The notes below the pieces were generated by a model that was not told the DNA's origin, made no database searches, and saw only the letters and a program-made list of their open reading frames with translations. A stretch of DNA of 64,000 nucleotides from Lelliottia nimipressuralis (GTDB taxonomy: Bacteria > Pseudomonadota > Gammaproteobacteria > Enterobacterales > Enterobacteriaceae). This document shows positions 10,582-25,476 of this stretch, piece after piece. The first letter of the stretch is position 1. Each line of letters begins with the position of its first letter. The position numbers and the translations under genes were made by a program. The stretch covers positions 62,001 to 126,000 of the forward strand of contig NZ_SDDX01000015.1 of NCBI RefSeq assembly GCF_004115925.1. Direction: 5' to 3'.

Positions 10582-11816
10582 CTAGTCAGATTCAGTCGAA
10601 CTCTTCTTTTCCACCGGCAATAACCCGTCGGCGCGGAACATGCTTTTAATGCCTCTCACCGCCTGACGAATGCGGTCACTGTTTTCGATAAGTGCGAAGC
10701 GAACGTGGGTATCGCCATAGTCACCGAAACCAATGCCCGGCGAGACGCAGACTTTGGCATCCTGCAGCATCTTTTTGGCAAACTCCAGCGACCCCATTGC
10801 TGCATAGTGCTCGGGGATTTTGGCCCAGACGTACATAGAGGCTTTCGGCACCTCAACCATCCAGCCCGCTTCGTGCAGGCCTTTCACCAGCACATCGCGG
10901 CGGCGTTTGTACTGCGCGGCGATGTCATGCACGCACTGCTGATCGCCTTCCAGGGCAGCAATCGCCGCAACCTGCAACGGCGTAAAGGTGCCGTAGTCAT
11001 GATAGCTTTTGATACGTGCCAGCGCGTTGACCAGCGTTTTATTGCCAACCATAAAGCCGATACGCCAGCCTGCCATGTTGTAGCTTTTTGACAGGGTGAA
11101 GAACTCAACGGCCACGTCGCGCGCACCTGGCACCTGCATTATGGAAGGCGCTTTCCAGCCGTCAAAAACGATATCGGCGTACGCCAGATCGTGCACCACC
11201 AGCACATCATAGCGCTTCGCCAGCGCGACCACTTTCTCGAAGAACTCCAGCTCGACGCACTGCGCCGTTGGGTTCGACGGAAATCCGAGAATCATCATTT
11301 TCGGTTTCGGGTAGCTCTCACGAATCGCGCGTTCCAGTTCGTTGAAAAAGTCGACGCCCTCCACCAGCGGCACGGAGCGAACCTGTGCCCCTGCGATCAC
11401 TGCACCATAAATATGGATTGGATAGCTCGGGTTGGGCACCAGCACCGTATCACCGTGATCGAGCGTCGCCAGCATCAGGTGCGCCAGCCCCTCTTTCGAA
11501 CCAATGGTAACGATGGCTTCGCTTTCAGGATCGATATCCACATGATAGCGATCTGATACCAGCGGGAGATTGCCCGACGCAAACGCGGAATCCCGCGAGA
11601 GGTGGAATAGCCGTGTGTATCCGGGCGCTGCGCCACGGTGCACAGTTTTTCAACGATGTGCGGCGGCGTTGGCCCGTCAGGGTTACCCATGCTGAAATCG
11701 ATAATGTCTTCGCCGCGCCGACGCGCAGCCATTTTCAGTTCAGCAGTGATATTAAAAACATAAGGGGGGAGACGATCGATACGCGTAAAACGGCGTTCAG
11801 GACTGAATTCAGCCAT
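10582..11816 (-). pseudogene. alaC: AlaC glutamate-pyruvate aminotransferase, single-base frameshift
   Basis: Two overlapping frames together encode a full AlaC, the PLP enzyme that makes alanine from pyruvate and glutamate. The first frame (from ATG at 11816) gives residues 1 to about 91, ending in RRAISRWYQ. The second continues with [13 protein letters not shown] and runs to the TGA at 10582, containing the PLP lysine in [15 protein letters not shown]. The join needs one extra base near 11553/11554: minus-strand CAGATCGC where CAGGATCGC is expected. Total length is 1235 bases, one short of 412 codons. The remaining sequence shows no decay, so this is either a very recent mutation or a sequencing error. 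Confidence 0.88.
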
Positions 11817-12202
11817 AGATTCCTCAGATTCACGTTAGCGCCCGGACCGTCCGAGCGACGCTGCCACGAATGTGGCGTGCTTAGAAAATAGCCTGATTCA
11901 AATCCGGCTGTCGAGAGGGGAGTGAAAAAATAATGCGTCCCTTAAAACAGGAAGGGTGTTTCGGCTAAAAGCGGAAGTCGATTCGACAAAACCGCGTTGG
12001 CGATACCATTTTTTAACCCAATGATATCAATGGATTTACAAACAGTCTGCCTCTGATGGCTAACCCGCGACGTATCCAGGCAAAAAAGTACAATCCCCTT
12101 TGAAATGGAGGGCTTTTCCCCATTTGAGAAATCAGAGGGATGTCTGGTCATTGTGCGCAAGGTTTCCTATCATAGATTTTTCCCGTTTTCCCAGGTTCAC
12201 TC
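11817..12202. other. alaC-ypdA divergent intergenic region
   Basis: This 386-bp gap holds no gene I can support. The alaC start is preceded by TGAGGAAT. A small stem (GCCAC/GTGGC, near 11860-11873) lies in the alaC leader. The middle (about 11920-12060) is AT-rich and could bind Lrp-type regulators, which is an inference only. Promoters were not clear. Confidence 0.35.
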
Positions 12203-13900
12203 GTGCACGAAATATTCAATATGCTGCTGGCGGTCTTCGATCGCGCGGCATTAATGCTGATTTGTCTCTTCTTCCTGATCCGCATCCGGCTCTTTCGCGA
12301 GCTTCTGCACAAATCCGCTCACTCACCGAAAGAGCTGCTGGCCGTCACGGCAATCTTCTCTTTGTTTGCCCTGTTCAGCACCTGGTCCGGCGTGCGGGTG
12401 GAAGGTTCGCTGGTCAACGTGCGCATTATCGCCGTCATGTCGGGCGGCATTCTGTTTGGCCCGTGGGTGGGAATTATCACCGGCATTATTGCCGGTACGC
12501 ACCGCTATCTGATTGATATCGGTGGCGTCACGGCAATCCCCTGCTTTATCACCAGCATTATCGCAGGCGCGTTGTCCGGCTGGATCAACCGTAAAATCCC
12601 GAAAAAACAGCACTGGCGAGCGGGGATCGCCGCCGGGATGCTGTGCGAAACCCTCACCATGATCCTCGTGGTGGCCTGGGCGCCCACGGTTGAGCTGGGG
12701 CTGGATATCGTCTCCAAAATCGGCATTCCGATGATTCTCGGCAGCGTCTGCATTGGCTTTATCGTACTGCTGGTGCAGAGCGTTGAGGGGGAAAAAGAGG
12801 CCAGCGCCGCACGTCAGGCAAAGCTGGCGCTCGATATTGCCAACAAAACGCTGCCGCTGTTCCGCCATGTCAACGCGGAGTCGCTGCGACAGGTCTGCGA
12901 TATTATTCGCCGCGATATCCACGCGGATGCGGTCGCCATCACCAATATCGATCACGTTCTGGCCTATGTCGGCGTGGGAGAAGATAACTACCGCGATAAT
13001 GACGATACCATCAGCCCGACCACGCGCCAGGCGCTTAATAACGGTAAAATCATCATTAAAAACAATGATGAGGCACATCGGACGCCTGAAATTCACTCCA
13101 TGCTGGTTATTCCACTGTGGGAGAAAGGCGTGGTGACCGGCACGCTGAAAATTTACTACTGCCACGCGCACCAGATCACCTCTTCCTTACAGGAGATGGC
13201 GATTGGCCTGTCGCAGATTATCTCCACTCAACTGGAGGTGTCGCGCGCTGAGCAGCTGCGGGAAATGGCAAATAAGGCAGAACTGCGCGCGCTGCAAAGT
13301 AAGATCAATCCCCATTTTCTGTTTAACGCCCTGAACGCCATCTCTTCGTCGATTCGCATGAATCCGGACACCGCCCGTCAGTTGATTTTCAATTTGTCGC
13401 GCTATCTGCGCTACAACATCGAGCTGAAAGACGATGAGCAGATCGACATCAAAAAAGAGCTGTACCAGATTAAAGATTACATCGCGATTGAGCAGGCGCG
13501 CTTTGGCGATAAGCTCACGGTTATATACGATATCGATGAAGAGGTGCACTGCGTGATCCCAAGCCTGCTGATCCAGCCGCTGGTGGAGAACGCCATCGTT
13601 CACGGCATCCAGCCGTGTAAAGGCAAAGGTGTGGTGACCATTAGCGTGGAAGAGTGCGGGAATCGCGTGCGGGTGGCGGTGCGCGATACCGGCCACGGCA
13701 TCGATCCCAACGTGATTGCGCGCGTGGAATCGAACGAAATGCCAGGCAATAAAATTGGTCTGCTGAATGTGCATCACCGCGTAAAATTACTGTACGGCGA
13801 AGGGCTGCATATCCGTCGCCTTGAGCCTGGCACGGAAATCGCTTTTTACGTCCCTAATGAACGGCTTCCCGTTCATACCCAGACGCTGTTGTTGCCTTAA
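12203..13900 (+). CDS. ypdA: YpdA (PyrS) LytS-type sensor histidine kinase for pyruvate
   Basis: YpdA is the inner membrane sensor of the pyruvate-responsive YpdA/YpdB system, which in E. coli activates yhjX. The 565-residue protein matches E. coli in length. It has a 5TMR-LYT membrane module (about 1-195, six hydrophobic stretches), a GAF domain (about 215-350), then a His_kinase domain with the phospho-acceptor His in [18 protein letters not shown] near residue 370 and an HATPase domain with [14 protein letters not shown] and RDTGHGID. Translation starts at GTG, as [12 protein letters not shown] in E. coli. ypdB follows 12 bases after the stop, forming one operon. Confidence 0.95.
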   Translation: MHEIFNMLLAVFDRAALMLICLFFLIRIRLFRELLHKSAHSPKELLAVTAIFSLFALFSTWSGVRVEGSLVNVRIIAVMSGGILFGPWVGIITGIIAGTHRYLIDIGGVTAIPCFITSIIAGALSGWINRKIPKKQHWRAGIAAGMLCETLTMILVVAWAPTVELGLDIVSKIGIPMILGSVCIGFIVLLVQSVEGEKEASAARQAKLALDIANKTLPLFRHVNAESLRQVCDIIRRDIHADAVAITNIDHVLAYVGVGEDNYRDNDDTISPTTRQALNNGKIIIKNNDEAHRTPEIHSMLVIPLWEKGVVTGTLKIYYCHAHQITSSLQEMAIGLSQIISTQLEVSRAEQLREMANKAELRALQSKINPHFLFNALNAISSSIRMNPDTARQLIFNLSRYLRYNIELKDDEQIDIKKELYQIKDYIAIEQARFGDKLTVIYDIDEEVHCVIPSLLIQPLVENAIVHGIQPCKGKGVVTISVEECGNRVRVAVRDTGHGIDPNVIARVESNEMPGNKIGLLNVHHRVKLLYGEGLHIRRLEPGTEIAFYVPNERLPVHTQTLLLP

Positions 13901-13912
13901 ACGGAGTGACCG

Positions 13913-14650
13913 ATGAAAGTCATCATTGTGGAAGATGAGATCCTCGCCCAACAGGAATTAAGCTGGCTGATCAAAGAACACAGCCAGATGGAGATCGTGG
14001 GCACCTTTGAGGATGGGCTGGACGTGCTGAAGTTTTTGCAGCATAACCGCGTTGACGCCATTTTTCTGGACATCAATATCCCGTCGCTGGACGGCGTGCT
14101 GCTGGCGCAAAATATCAATCAGTTCGCCCACAAGCCGTTTATTGTGTTTGTCACCGCGTGGAAAGAGCATGCCGTTGAGGCCTTTGAGCTGGAAGCGTTC
14201 GACTACATTCTGAAACCCTATCAGGAGTCGCGCATTGTCAGCATGCTGCAAAAACTGGAGCTGGCCTGGCAGCAGCAAAACAGCCCGGCTGTCAGCCCTG
14301 TGCCCGCCGCCACGCGCGAAAATGACACCCTGAATCTCATTAAGGATGAGCGGATTATCGTCACGCCGATGGATGATATTTATTATGCGGAAGCGCATGA
14401 AAAGATGACGTTCGTTTATACCCGCCGGGATTCATTTGTCATGCCGATGAATATCACCGAGTTTTGCGCCAAACTCCCCGCCTCGCACTTTTTCCGCTGT
14501 CACCGCTCGTTCTGCGTCAATCTCAATAAGATCCGCGAAATCGAACCCTGGTTTAACAATACCTATATTTTACGGCTGAAGGATCTGGATTTTCAGGTGC
14601 CGGTGAGTCGCAGTAAGGTGAAAGAGTTCAGGCAGTTAATGCATTTTTGA
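13913..14650 (+). CDS. ypdB: YpdB (PyrR) LytTR response regulator
   Basis: The 245-residue protein has a receiver domain (1-115) with acidic pocket EDE at 7-9, phospho-acceptor Asp53 in AIFLDINIPSLDG, and the conserved Lys in FDYILKPY. A linker and a C-terminal LytTR DNA-binding domain follow (about 140-245), with MNITEFCAKLPASHFFRCHRS. It is the cytoplasmic partner of YpdA. In E. coli the next genes are ypdC, ypdE, ypdF and fryA-C; here glk follows directly on the other strand. Confidence 0.95.
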   Translation: MKVIIVEDEILAQQELSWLIKEHSQMEIVGTFEDGLDVLKFLQHNRVDAIFLDINIPSLDGVLLAQNINQFAHKPFIVFVTAWKEHAVEAFELEAFDYILKPYQESRIVSMLQKLELAWQQQNSPAVSPVPAATRENDTLNLIKDERIIVTPMDDIYYAEAHEKMTFVYTRRDSFVMPMNITEFCAKLPASHFFRCHRSFCVNLNKIREIEPWFNNTYILRLKDLDFQVPVSRSKVKEFRQLMHF

Positions 14651-14675
14651 CGCCCTCTCCAGAAAGAAGAGGGCG
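14651..14675. terminator. Possible terminator between ypdB and glk
   Basis: CGCCCTCT pairs with AGAGGGCG in the short gap between these convergent genes. There is no T run, so termination strength is uncertain. Confidence 0.45.
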
Positions 14676-14686
14676 GCGAGAGGTAA

Positions 14687-15652
14687 TCAGAGATACTGCC
14701 CCAGCGTTTGACGCAGATGCGCGCCAGAACCCAGCAGGCCTGGGTTGTCATGCACGATCAGGAAAACGGGGATATCCTGCACGTACGCTTTGAAACGCCC
14801 TTTATCTTCAAAACCGCCGCGGAAACCAGACGCTTTAAAAAACTCGAGGAAGCGCGGCACTATTCCACCGGCGATATAGACGCCGCCAAAGGTGCCGAGA
14901 TTCAGCGCCAGGTTGCCGCCAAAGCGCCCCATGATCACGCAGAACAGCGACAGCGCACGACGACAGTCGGTGCAGCTATCGGCCAGCGCGCGCTCGGTGA
15001 CATCTTTCGGCTGCAGGTTTTCAGGCAAACGCCCATCGGATTTCACAATCGCACGATAAAGATAAACCAGCCCAGGACCGGAGAGCACACGTTCGGCGGA
15101 GACGTGCCCCAGCTCGGCGCGCAGCTCCTGCAGAATAATGCCCTCTTCTTCGCTGTTTGGCGCAAAGTCAACGTGACCGCCCTCGCCCGGCAGGCTCACC
15201 CAGCGTTTATCGACGTGAACCAGGTGCGAAACGCCCAGCCCGGTACCCGCACCGTAAACGGCAATCGGCTTACCTTCGACCGGCTCGGCCCCGCCGAACT
15301 GAATCAGATGTTCAGGCTTGAGCATCGGGATCGCCATAGAAACGGCCGTAAAATCGTTAATAATTTCCAGATGGGCGAAACCGAGATTCTTTTTCATCTC
15401 GGCAATGGAAAAGGCCCAGGTGTGGTTGGTCATCGCCACCCAGTCACCGGTAATCGGGCAGGCAATGGCGATACAGCCATCCTCGACGCTGACCTGACGC
15501 TCATCCAGATAGACGCGAACTACCGCTTCGAGGCTTGGATAATCCAGCCCTGAATAGGCCTTTGCCTGAGAGATTTCACCGGTATTAATATCGCATAGCG
15601 CCAGCCGGGCATTGGTGCCGCCCACATCGCCTACTAAAGCATATTTTGTCAT
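14687..15652 (-). CDS. glk: Glucokinase
   Basis: Glk phosphorylates free cytoplasmic glucose to glucose 6-phosphate, complementing the PTS route encoded later in the window. The 321 residues equal E. coli Glk. The N-terminal phosphate-binding [12 protein letters not shown], the catalytic Asp in EIINDFTAV near residue 100, and the hexose-contact segment [13 protein letters not shown] are all present. It is transcribed toward ypdB and away from yfeO, with its promoter in the 205-bp gap before yfeO. Confidence 0.96.
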   Translation of the reverse strand: MTKYALVGDVGGTNARLALCDINTGEISQAKAYSGLDYPSLEAVVRVYLDERQVSVEDGCIAIACPITGDWVAMTNHTWAFSIAEMKKNLGFAHLEIINDFTAVSMAIPMLKPEHLIQFGGAEPVEGKPIAVYGAGTGLGVSHLVHVDKRWVSLPGEGGHVDFAPNSEEEGIILQELRAELGHVSAERVLSGPGLVYLYRAIVKSDGRLPENLQPKDVTERALADSCTDCRRALSLFCVIMGRFGGNLALNLGTFGGVYIAGGIVPRFLEFFKASGFRGGFEDKGRFKAYVQDIPVFLIVHDNPGLLGSGAHLRQTLGQYL

Positions 15653-15857
15653 TCTTCTACTGCTCCGCTAAAGTCAGAATAAATCTTTGGAACACTGTAA
15701 GTTCAAGGCGTGATAACAACAACGGCCTGAAGGCGAGTGGCCCAGGATTATCGATCTTCGTCACAGAATAACTTTACCGTTTCAGCACCTTTTGCACTAT
15801 TGCCGTCAACCTGATTGTGCAAAGTCATGCTAATTATTTTTGTACAAGGAAATCATC

Positions 15858-17093
15858 ATGCTCCATCCGCGCGCCAGAACCATGCTGCTGTTAGCAATAC
15901 CTGCGCTGATTATTGGTATTGCGTCGAGTCTGGTGTTAATCGTGGTGATGAAAATCGCCTCGGTGCTGCAGACGTTATTGTGGTCTACGCTTCCGGGGCA
16001 GCTGGGTGTTGATGTGAGTTCTCCGGCGTGGATCATCCTGATGTTAACCCTGACCGGGCTTGCAGTCGGTCTGGTGATTCGCTTTAGTCCAGAACACGCC
16101 GGTCCCGATCCGGCGCTGGAGCCGCTGATCGGTGCGCCGGTCAATCCGATGGCGCTGCCGGGCCTGATTCTTGCGCTGGTGATTGGCCTCGCGGGCGGCG
16201 TGAGCCTCGGGCCGGAACATCCAATTATGGCGGTGAATATCGCCCTTGCGGTGTACCTCGGCGCACGCATCCTGCCGCGCGTCGGCGCGCTGGACTGGAC
16301 CATTCTGGCGTCAGCGGGAACCATCGGCGCGTTGTTTGGCACCCCCGTCGCCGCCGCGCTGATTTTTTCTCAAACCCTGAGTTCCGATAATGACGTGCCG
16401 CTGTGGGATCGCCTTTTCGCCCCACTGATGGCCGCTGCTGCCGGGGCACTGACCACCAGCCTGTTCTTCCAGCCTCACTTTTCGCTGCCCATCCCCCACT
16501 ACGGACACATGCAGCTGGCCGATATTTTCAGCGGCGCGATTGTTGCCGCCATCGCCATCGCGCTGGGTATGGTCGCCGTCTGGTGCCTGCCGCGTCTGCA
16601 CCTGCTGGTGCACAAGCTGAAACACCCGGTGCTGATTCTGGGCGTGGGCGGTTTTTTGCTGGGCATTCTGGGGGCAATTGGCGGGCCGATTACCCTGTTC
16701 AAGGGACTGGACGAGATGCAGCAGATGGCGTTCAGCCAGGTGTTTAGCGTGTCAGATTATTTCCTGTTTGCGGTGGTGAAACTGGCTGCGGTGGTCGTGG
16801 CCGCCGCGTGCGGCTTTCGCGGTGGGAGAATTTTCCCGGCGGTGTTTATCGCCGTGGCATTGGGGCTAATGCTGCATGAGCACGTCGATGCGGTTCCGGC
16901 GGCAATTACCGTTTCCTGCTCGATTCTGGGGTTTGTACTGGTGGTCACGCGCGATGCGTGGCTGAGCCTGTTTATGGCGGTGGTCGTGGTGCCGGATACC
17001 AATCTGCTGCCGTTGCTTTGCATTGTGATGTTGCCCGCCTGGCTCCTGCTGGCGGGCAAACCGATGCTGATGGCCTGGCGACCGAAGAAATAG
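15858..17093 (+). CDS. yfeO: YfeO, ClC-family ion channel/transporter
   Basis: The 411-residue membrane protein has about ten hydrophobic segments and the ClC-type glycine-rich loop [15 protein letters not shown], plus a late [12 protein letters not shown] segment typical of the family. E. coli YfeO has 418 residues; no substrate is established. A frame with a TTG codon starts 18 bases upstream, but AAGGA at 15846-15850 is properly spaced from the ATG at 15858, and [12 protein letters not shown] is the E. coli start. The stop codon abuts the ipdC stop with no bases between the two convergent genes. Confidence 0.9.
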   Translation: MLHPRARTMLLLAIPALIIGIASSLVLIVVMKIASVLQTLLWSTLPGQLGVDVSSPAWIILMLTLTGLAVGLVIRFSPEHAGPDPALEPLIGAPVNPMALPGLILALVIGLAGGVSLGPEHPIMAVNIALAVYLGARILPRVGALDWTILASAGTIGALFGTPVAAALIFSQTLSSDNDVPLWDRLFAPLMAAAAGALTTSLFFQPHFSLPIPHYGHMQLADIFSGAIVAAIAIALGMVAVWCLPRLHLLVHKLKHPVLILGVGGFLLGILGAIGGPITLFKGLDEMQQMAFSQVFSVSDYFLFAVVKLAAVVVAAACGFRGGRIFPAVFIAVALGLMLHEHVDAVPAAITVSCSILGFVLVVTRDAWLSLFMAVVVVPDTNLLPLLCIVMLPAWLLLAGKPMLMAWRPKK

Positions 17094-19934
<2,841 letters not shown>

Positions 19935-20059
19935 AACCGTTTTTAGCAAAAAGTGCTCCCCTCCATGAATTAGGAGTTGAGGCGATTAAACGGGGCTTTA
20001 CGGCCCCGTAATATTGCGTTAACAGGCCGTCTACGGCCCCGATCGTGAAGGAGAAGAGA

Positions 20060-20404
20060 ATGTTCAGGTCACTGATTCTTGCAGCTGTATTAATGGCTTC
20101 AGCACCGCTGGTCGCTAATGCGGGCGAAATCACCCTGTTGCCATCAGTAAAATTACAAATTGGCGATCGTGACAATTATGGTAACTACTGGGACGGCGGT
20201 GGCTGGCGCGACCGTGATTACTGGCACCGCAACTATGAATGGCGAAAAGACCGCTGGTGGAGGCACGATAATGGCCGTCACCGTGGCTGGGACAACCGCA
20301 AAGCCTATGAACGCGGCTACCGCGAAGGCTGGAGCGACCGGGACGATCGTCGTGGCCGACCGGGTCATGGACGCGGCCACGGACACGGTGGTCACCATCA
20401 CTAA
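20060..20404 (+). CDS. ypeC: YpeC, DUF2502 periplasmic protein
   Basis: The 114-residue product matches E. coli YpeC, which is also beside mntH. A signal peptide (about 1-21, ending PLVANA) precedes [20 protein letters not shown]. The mature chain is very rich in Trp, Arg, Asp and Tyr ([19 protein letters not shown]) and ends in a Gly/His tail with HGHGGHHH. The tail could bind metal, and the neighbour is a manganese transporter, but no function has been shown. AAGGAG at 20048-20053 fixes the ATG at 20060; an upstream GTG at 20045 is unlikely. Confidence 0.87.
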   Translation: MFRSLILAAVLMASAPLVANAGEITLLPSVKLQIGDRDNYGNYWDGGGWRDRDYWHRNYEWRKDRWWRHDNGRHRGWDNRKAYERGYREGWSDRDDRRGRPGHGRGHGHGGHHH

Positions 20405-20422
20405 GTACACATCACTCAATAC

Positions 20423-20449
20423 AAAAAGGAGCCAACAGGCTCCTTTTTT
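20423..20449. terminator. Bidirectional terminator between ypeC and mntH
   Basis: AAAAAGGAGCC pairs with GGCTCCTTTTT between two convergent genes. Confidence 0.85.
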
Positions 20450-20462
20450 CATCTCTGATAAT

Positions 20463-21779
<1,317 letters not shown>

Positions 21780-21866
21780 TTATAGTGATTTCTCTGATAG
21801 CTCTGAACGATAGGTGGGGCGGATGCAATGAAACGATCTCACAGAGCGTGAAATCGCACAGTCATT

Positions 21867-21882
21867 TGTGAAGCGTAGCACA
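21867..21882. promoter_or_regulatory. CRP site upstream of nupC
   Basis: TGTGA-AGCGTA-GCACA differs from TGTGA-N6-TCACA at one base. nupC is CRP-dependent in E. coli. It is about 76 bp from the proposed -35 element. The rest of 21769-22052 holds no gene. Confidence 0.6.
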
Positions 21883-21942
21883 CAAACGTAACTTTTCACT
21901 CATTTACATAACATAACGGAAATGTATGGTTGATCACTATTT

Positions 21943-21972
21943 TTGAGACTCGTCACAGGATGTAACTATAGT
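21943..21972 (+). promoter_or_regulatory. Likely nupC promoter
   Basis: TTGAGA at 21943-21948 and TATAGT at 21967-21972 are 18 bp apart, giving a leader of about 75 bases. Confidence 0.5.
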
Positions 21973-22052
21973 GTGGTCTTGATCTCGTTTTCTTTGTGCT
22001 TGTTACATAGAATGTGCACGGAAATTAAACCTGCCTCATATTTGGAGCAAAT

Positions 22053-23240
22053 ATGGACCGCGTCCTTCATTTTGTCCTGGCACTTGTTGTCGTTACTGCA
22101 CTTGCATTGCTGGTCAGCACAGACCGCAAAAACATTCGTATTCGTTATGTTGTACAGCTGCTCGTCATTGAAGTTTTACTTGCGTGGTTCTTCCTGAACT
22201 CCAACGTAGGCCTGGGCTTCGTGAAAGGCTTCTCCGAAATGTTCGAAAAACTGCTCGGATTTGCTAACGAAGGGACGAACTTTGTCTTCGGCAGCATGAA
22301 CGATCAAGGCCTGGCGTTCTTCTTCCTGAAAGTGCTTTGCCCAATCGTCTTTATCTCTGCGCTGATCGGTATCCTGCAGCACATCCGCGTTCTGCCGGTT
22401 GTGATTCGCGCGATCGGTTTCCTGTTATCCAAAGTCAACGGCATGGGTAAACTGGAATCTTTCAACGCAGTCAGCTCCCTGATTCTGGGTCAGTCCGAGA
22501 ACTTTATCGCGTATAAAGATATCCTCGGCAAAATGTCCCGCAACCGCATGTACACCATGGCGGCTACCGCAATGTCTACGGTATCCATGTCTATCGTGGG
22601 CGCATACATGACAATGCTGGAACCAAAATACGTGGTGGCTGCGCTGGTTCTGAACATGTTCAGCACCTTTATCGTGCTGTCGCTGATCAACCCGTACCGC
22701 GTTGACGCCAGCGAAGAAAATATCCAGATGTCTAACCTGCACGAAGGCCAGAGCTTCTTCGAAATGCTGGGCGAATACATTCTGGCAGGCTTCAAAGTGG
22801 CGATTATCGTGGCCGCGATGCTGATCGGCTTCATCGCCCTGATCGCTGCATTGAACGCCCTGTTCGCCGCTGTGCTGGGTATCTCCTTCCAGGGCATTCT
22901 GGGCTACATCTTCTACCCTGTTGCATGGGTGATGGGTGTTCCGGCTCACGAAGCGCTGCAGGTGGGCAGTATCATGGCCACCAAACTGGTTTCCAACGAA
23001 TTCGTTGCCATGATGGATCTGCAGAAAATTGCCAGCACGCTCTCTCCGCGCGCAGAAGGCATTCTGTCTGTGTTCCTGGTTTCCTTCGCTAACTTCTCAT
23101 CCATCGGCATCATCGCTGGTGCGATTAAAGGTCTGAACGAAGAGCAAGGTAACGTGGTTTCTCGCTTCGGCCTGAAACTGGTTTACGGTTCAACGCTGGT
23201 GAGCGTACTGTCTGCGTCTATCGCTGCACTGGTACTGTAA
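22053..23240 (+). CDS. nupC: NupC nucleoside:H+ symporter
   Basis: NupC is a concentrative nucleoside transporter (CNT family) of the inner membrane that takes up pyrimidine nucleosides and adenosine. The 395-residue protein is nearly identical to E. coli NupC, with a [11 protein letters not shown] stretch, an [16 protein letters not shown] loop, and the [24 protein letters not shown] segment that forms the substrate site. It is five residues shorter than E. coli NupC (400), because a short loop in [13 protein letters not shown] lacks residues; the change is in frame. GGAG lies 6 bases before the ATG. Confidence 0.95.
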   Translation: MDRVLHFVLALVVVTALALLVSTDRKNIRIRYVVQLLVIEVLLAWFFLNSNVGLGFVKGFSEMFEKLLGFANEGTNFVFGSMNDQGLAFFFLKVLCPIVFISALIGILQHIRVLPVVIRAIGFLLSKVNGMGKLESFNAVSSLILGQSENFIAYKDILGKMSRNRMYTMAATAMSTVSMSIVGAYMTMLEPKYVVAALVLNMFSTFIVLSLINPYRVDASEENIQMSNLHEGQSFFEMLGEYILAGFKVAIIVAAMLIGFIALIAALNALFAAVLGISFQGILGYIFYPVAWVMGVPAHEALQVGSIMATKLVSNEFVAMMDLQKIASTLSPRAEGILSVFLVSFANFSSIGIIAGAIKGLNEEQGNVVSRFGLKLVYGSTLVSVLSASIAALVL

Positions 23241-23248
23241 TCAGAAAT

Positions 23249-23282
23249 AAAAAAGCCGGGGGTTTGTGCCCCCGGCTTTTTT
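23249..23282. terminator. Bidirectional terminator between nupC and pdeA
   Basis: AAAAGCCGGGGG pairs with CCCCCGGCTTTT across a 6-base loop and reaches the pdeA stop codon. Confidence 0.85.
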
Positions 23283-25476
23283 ACGCCTCCAGTTCGGCAA
23301 GCGGCTGCGGTTTCCCAATCAAATACCCCTGCAAATAATCGACCCCGATCTCAAGCAACAGCTGTCGCTGCGCCGGTGTTTCAACAAATTCGGCCACCAC
23401 ATACAGGGATTTGGTCTTCGCCAGATTGCAAATCGACGCCACAATCGTCGCATCCATGCTGTCAGTACAAATATCTTTTACGAAACATCCGTCGATTTTG
23501 ATGATGTCAGCCTGCAGGCGTTTTAACCGTTCGTAGTTAGCGTACCCCGTCCCGAAATCATCAATCGCAATTTTAAAACCATACTCGCGCATCTGCTGGA
23601 TATTCTGGATGCTGGATTCTGAATCCGAGAAGGCCTGCTCTTCCGTGACTTCCAGAATGACCGCCTGCGGCGCGATGGCGTAGCGCTCAAACAGGGCAAT
23701 GATTTCGGCGGCAACGTCTTTTTGATTGAGCGTCATCGGCATCAGATTGACAGAAAAACGGGCACTGTTTGGCGGCGTGGCATGGGTGCTCAGCCAGATC
23801 AGCACCTTTTCCACCACACAGAGGTCAAAACGATGGCTCAGGTTGAACTGGGCAATCAGCGGGATGAAACGATCGGGGGTAATGATTTCGCCGTCGCTCT
23901 CCAGTCGGGTGAGAATTTCGTGGTAGCCCTCACCCGCAGCATTCTGAATGGGCTGAGCATACAGACGCACGCCCCCCTCCTCCAGCGCCCGTTTTACCCG
24001 GCTCAGCATTAAGACGCGCTCCGTCGTTTGCCCTGAAACTCTCTCAACGCTATTCGTCAGCGCCAGCACTCTGTGCGTGACGCAGGATTGCTCTGAGAGC
24101 CAGCTCAGTTGCCCCAGCGTATGGTGAAGGTTTTCCCCATCCTGCCCTTCCAGCTCTCCCCAGGCTGCACCAAACTCGATGTCCAGCCCGGTGTTGTTCC
24201 AGTAAATCTTGCGGCTGTTCAGCCGATCGACGATGTGCTGGAGGCGCTCTCCGGTGTCCGGGCCTGACAGCACCAGAATCAATTCACTGCCCGGCAGCTG
24301 GAAGAATTTTTCGTTCGTCTGTAGTAATGGCTGAACTGACGAGGTAATGGCTCGCTTACAGTAGATGCGCATCAACATCCCGTAATGGCGGCTAAGAAAC
24401 CCAAGATTTCCCATACGCAGACAGCAGATTTTGGCATCCGGATAGTGCTGCAAATAGTCTTCCAGGGCGCGCATATTGGCTAAACCTGTGAGCGGATCGG
24501 TTAGCGCCCTTTCGTGCCAGCCTTGCTTCAGCCACTCACTGCGGTGATAGATCCGCGACATGTACATCAAACAGATCGCGAAAGAGATCAGGACCGACAG
24601 GACAAATGCCAGCGCGTAGCCGTTCTGCACACCGTTAAGAAAGTTTTTGTTATAGGTCAGCAGCAAGAAAACGGAAATTGCCCAGCTCAGGGAAACAAGC
24701 GCATAGCTCATCCGACTAATCGCGACGGTAAAAAGAATAAATATGAGGGGGACCAGATAGCCGGAGATATAGTTTTCTTCAATCGGCGCGCACAAGATCA
24801 GCATCACCAGCGACAAACTCATCAGCCAGAGTAATGCAAATACGGGATTATTTTGAATAAGATACGGCTTAATGCTACGTAACCAGAAGGTACGAGCATA
24901 GCGGGGATTAATTATCATTCTTAAGGGGTAATAGAACATCATCGTAAATATCAGGCTGGCACAAAACAGGCTCTGTATATCCACAATGTTATAAATTGGT
25001 GTCCCATCGCCAAAGAAGTTTGAAATGGAAAGCGGGAAATCAAAGAAATAACCGGCTAAGTACATCGACACTTTTATGCCGAGGGGAATGGCGAATCCCA
25101 GCCAGAAAATGCGTATCCCGATATGCTGGTTAGGTAGCCCGAATCGCCAGCGCCTGCCCAGCAGGACGCGCACCACGGCGCAGGCTGCAAACACCGACGC
25201 CGTCTGACAAAAGAGGATAACGACCTGCTGAAGTATCGTTAACTGAAACTGATAGAGATTCGTTAACGCAAAACTGAAAATAATGGGAAGAATAGCGTGA
25301 CGGCCAAACAAGAAGATCACTGCCAGCATCACGCTCAACGGCAGCCAGGCTAAATAGACGTAATGACCATCCAGAAAGGTTTTCGGTGAAATGTAGCGAG
25401 AAAAAGGAACAATCACCAGGCACAAGATTTGCGCTAGCATAAATAATTGTAAATTATTACGTAGGTGACTTTTCAT
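23281..25476 (-). CDS. pdeA: PdeA (YfeA) c-di-GMP phosphodiesterase, membrane-anchored EAL protein
   Basis: The 731-residue protein has an N-terminal MASE1-like membrane region (about 1-310, eight or more hydrophobic segments), a degenerate GGDEF domain (about 320-480, without a GGDEF motif, SGPDTGERLQ instead), and a C-terminal EAL domain (about 495-731). The signature reads EIL in GYHEILTRLES rather than EAL, but the later catalytic segments EVTEEQAF and IDDFGTGYANYERL are intact. Such proteins hydrolyse c-di-GMP; activity here is inferred. I start at ATG 25476; a TTG three codons upstream is open. E. coli PdeA has 729 residues and lies in the same place. Confidence 0.9.
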   Translation of the reverse strand: MKSHLRNNLQLFMLAQILCLVIVPFSRYISPKTFLDGHYVYLAWLPLSVMLAVIFLFGRHAILPIIFSFALTNLYQFQLTILQQVVILFCQTASVFAACAVVRVLLGRRWRFGLPNQHIGIRIFWLGFAIPLGIKVSMYLAGYFFDFPLSISNFFGDGTPIYNIVDIQSLFCASLIFTMMFYYPLRMIINPRYARTFWLRSIKPYLIQNNPVFALLWLMSLSLVMLILCAPIEENYISGYLVPLIFILFTVAISRMSYALVSLSWAISVFLLLTYNKNFLNGVQNGYALAFVLSVLISFAICLMYMSRIYHRSEWLKQGWHERALTDPLTGLANMRALEDYLQHYPDAKICCLRMGNLGFLSRHYGMLMRIYCKRAITSSVQPLLQTNEKFFQLPGSELILVLSGPDTGERLQHIVDRLNSRKIYWNNTGLDIEFGAAWGELEGQDGENLHHTLGQLSWLSEQSCVTHRVLALTNSVERVSGQTTERVLMLSRVKRALEEGGVRLYAQPIQNAAGEGYHEILTRLESDGEIITPDRFIPLIAQFNLSHRFDLCVVEKVLIWLSTHATPPNSARFSVNLMPMTLNQKDVAAEIIALFERYAIAPQAVILEVTEEQAFSDSESSIQNIQQMREYGFKIAIDDFGTGYANYERLKRLQADIIKIDGCFVKDICTDSMDATIVASICNLAKTKSLYVVAEFVETPAQRQLLLEIGVDYLQGYLIGKPQPLAELEA

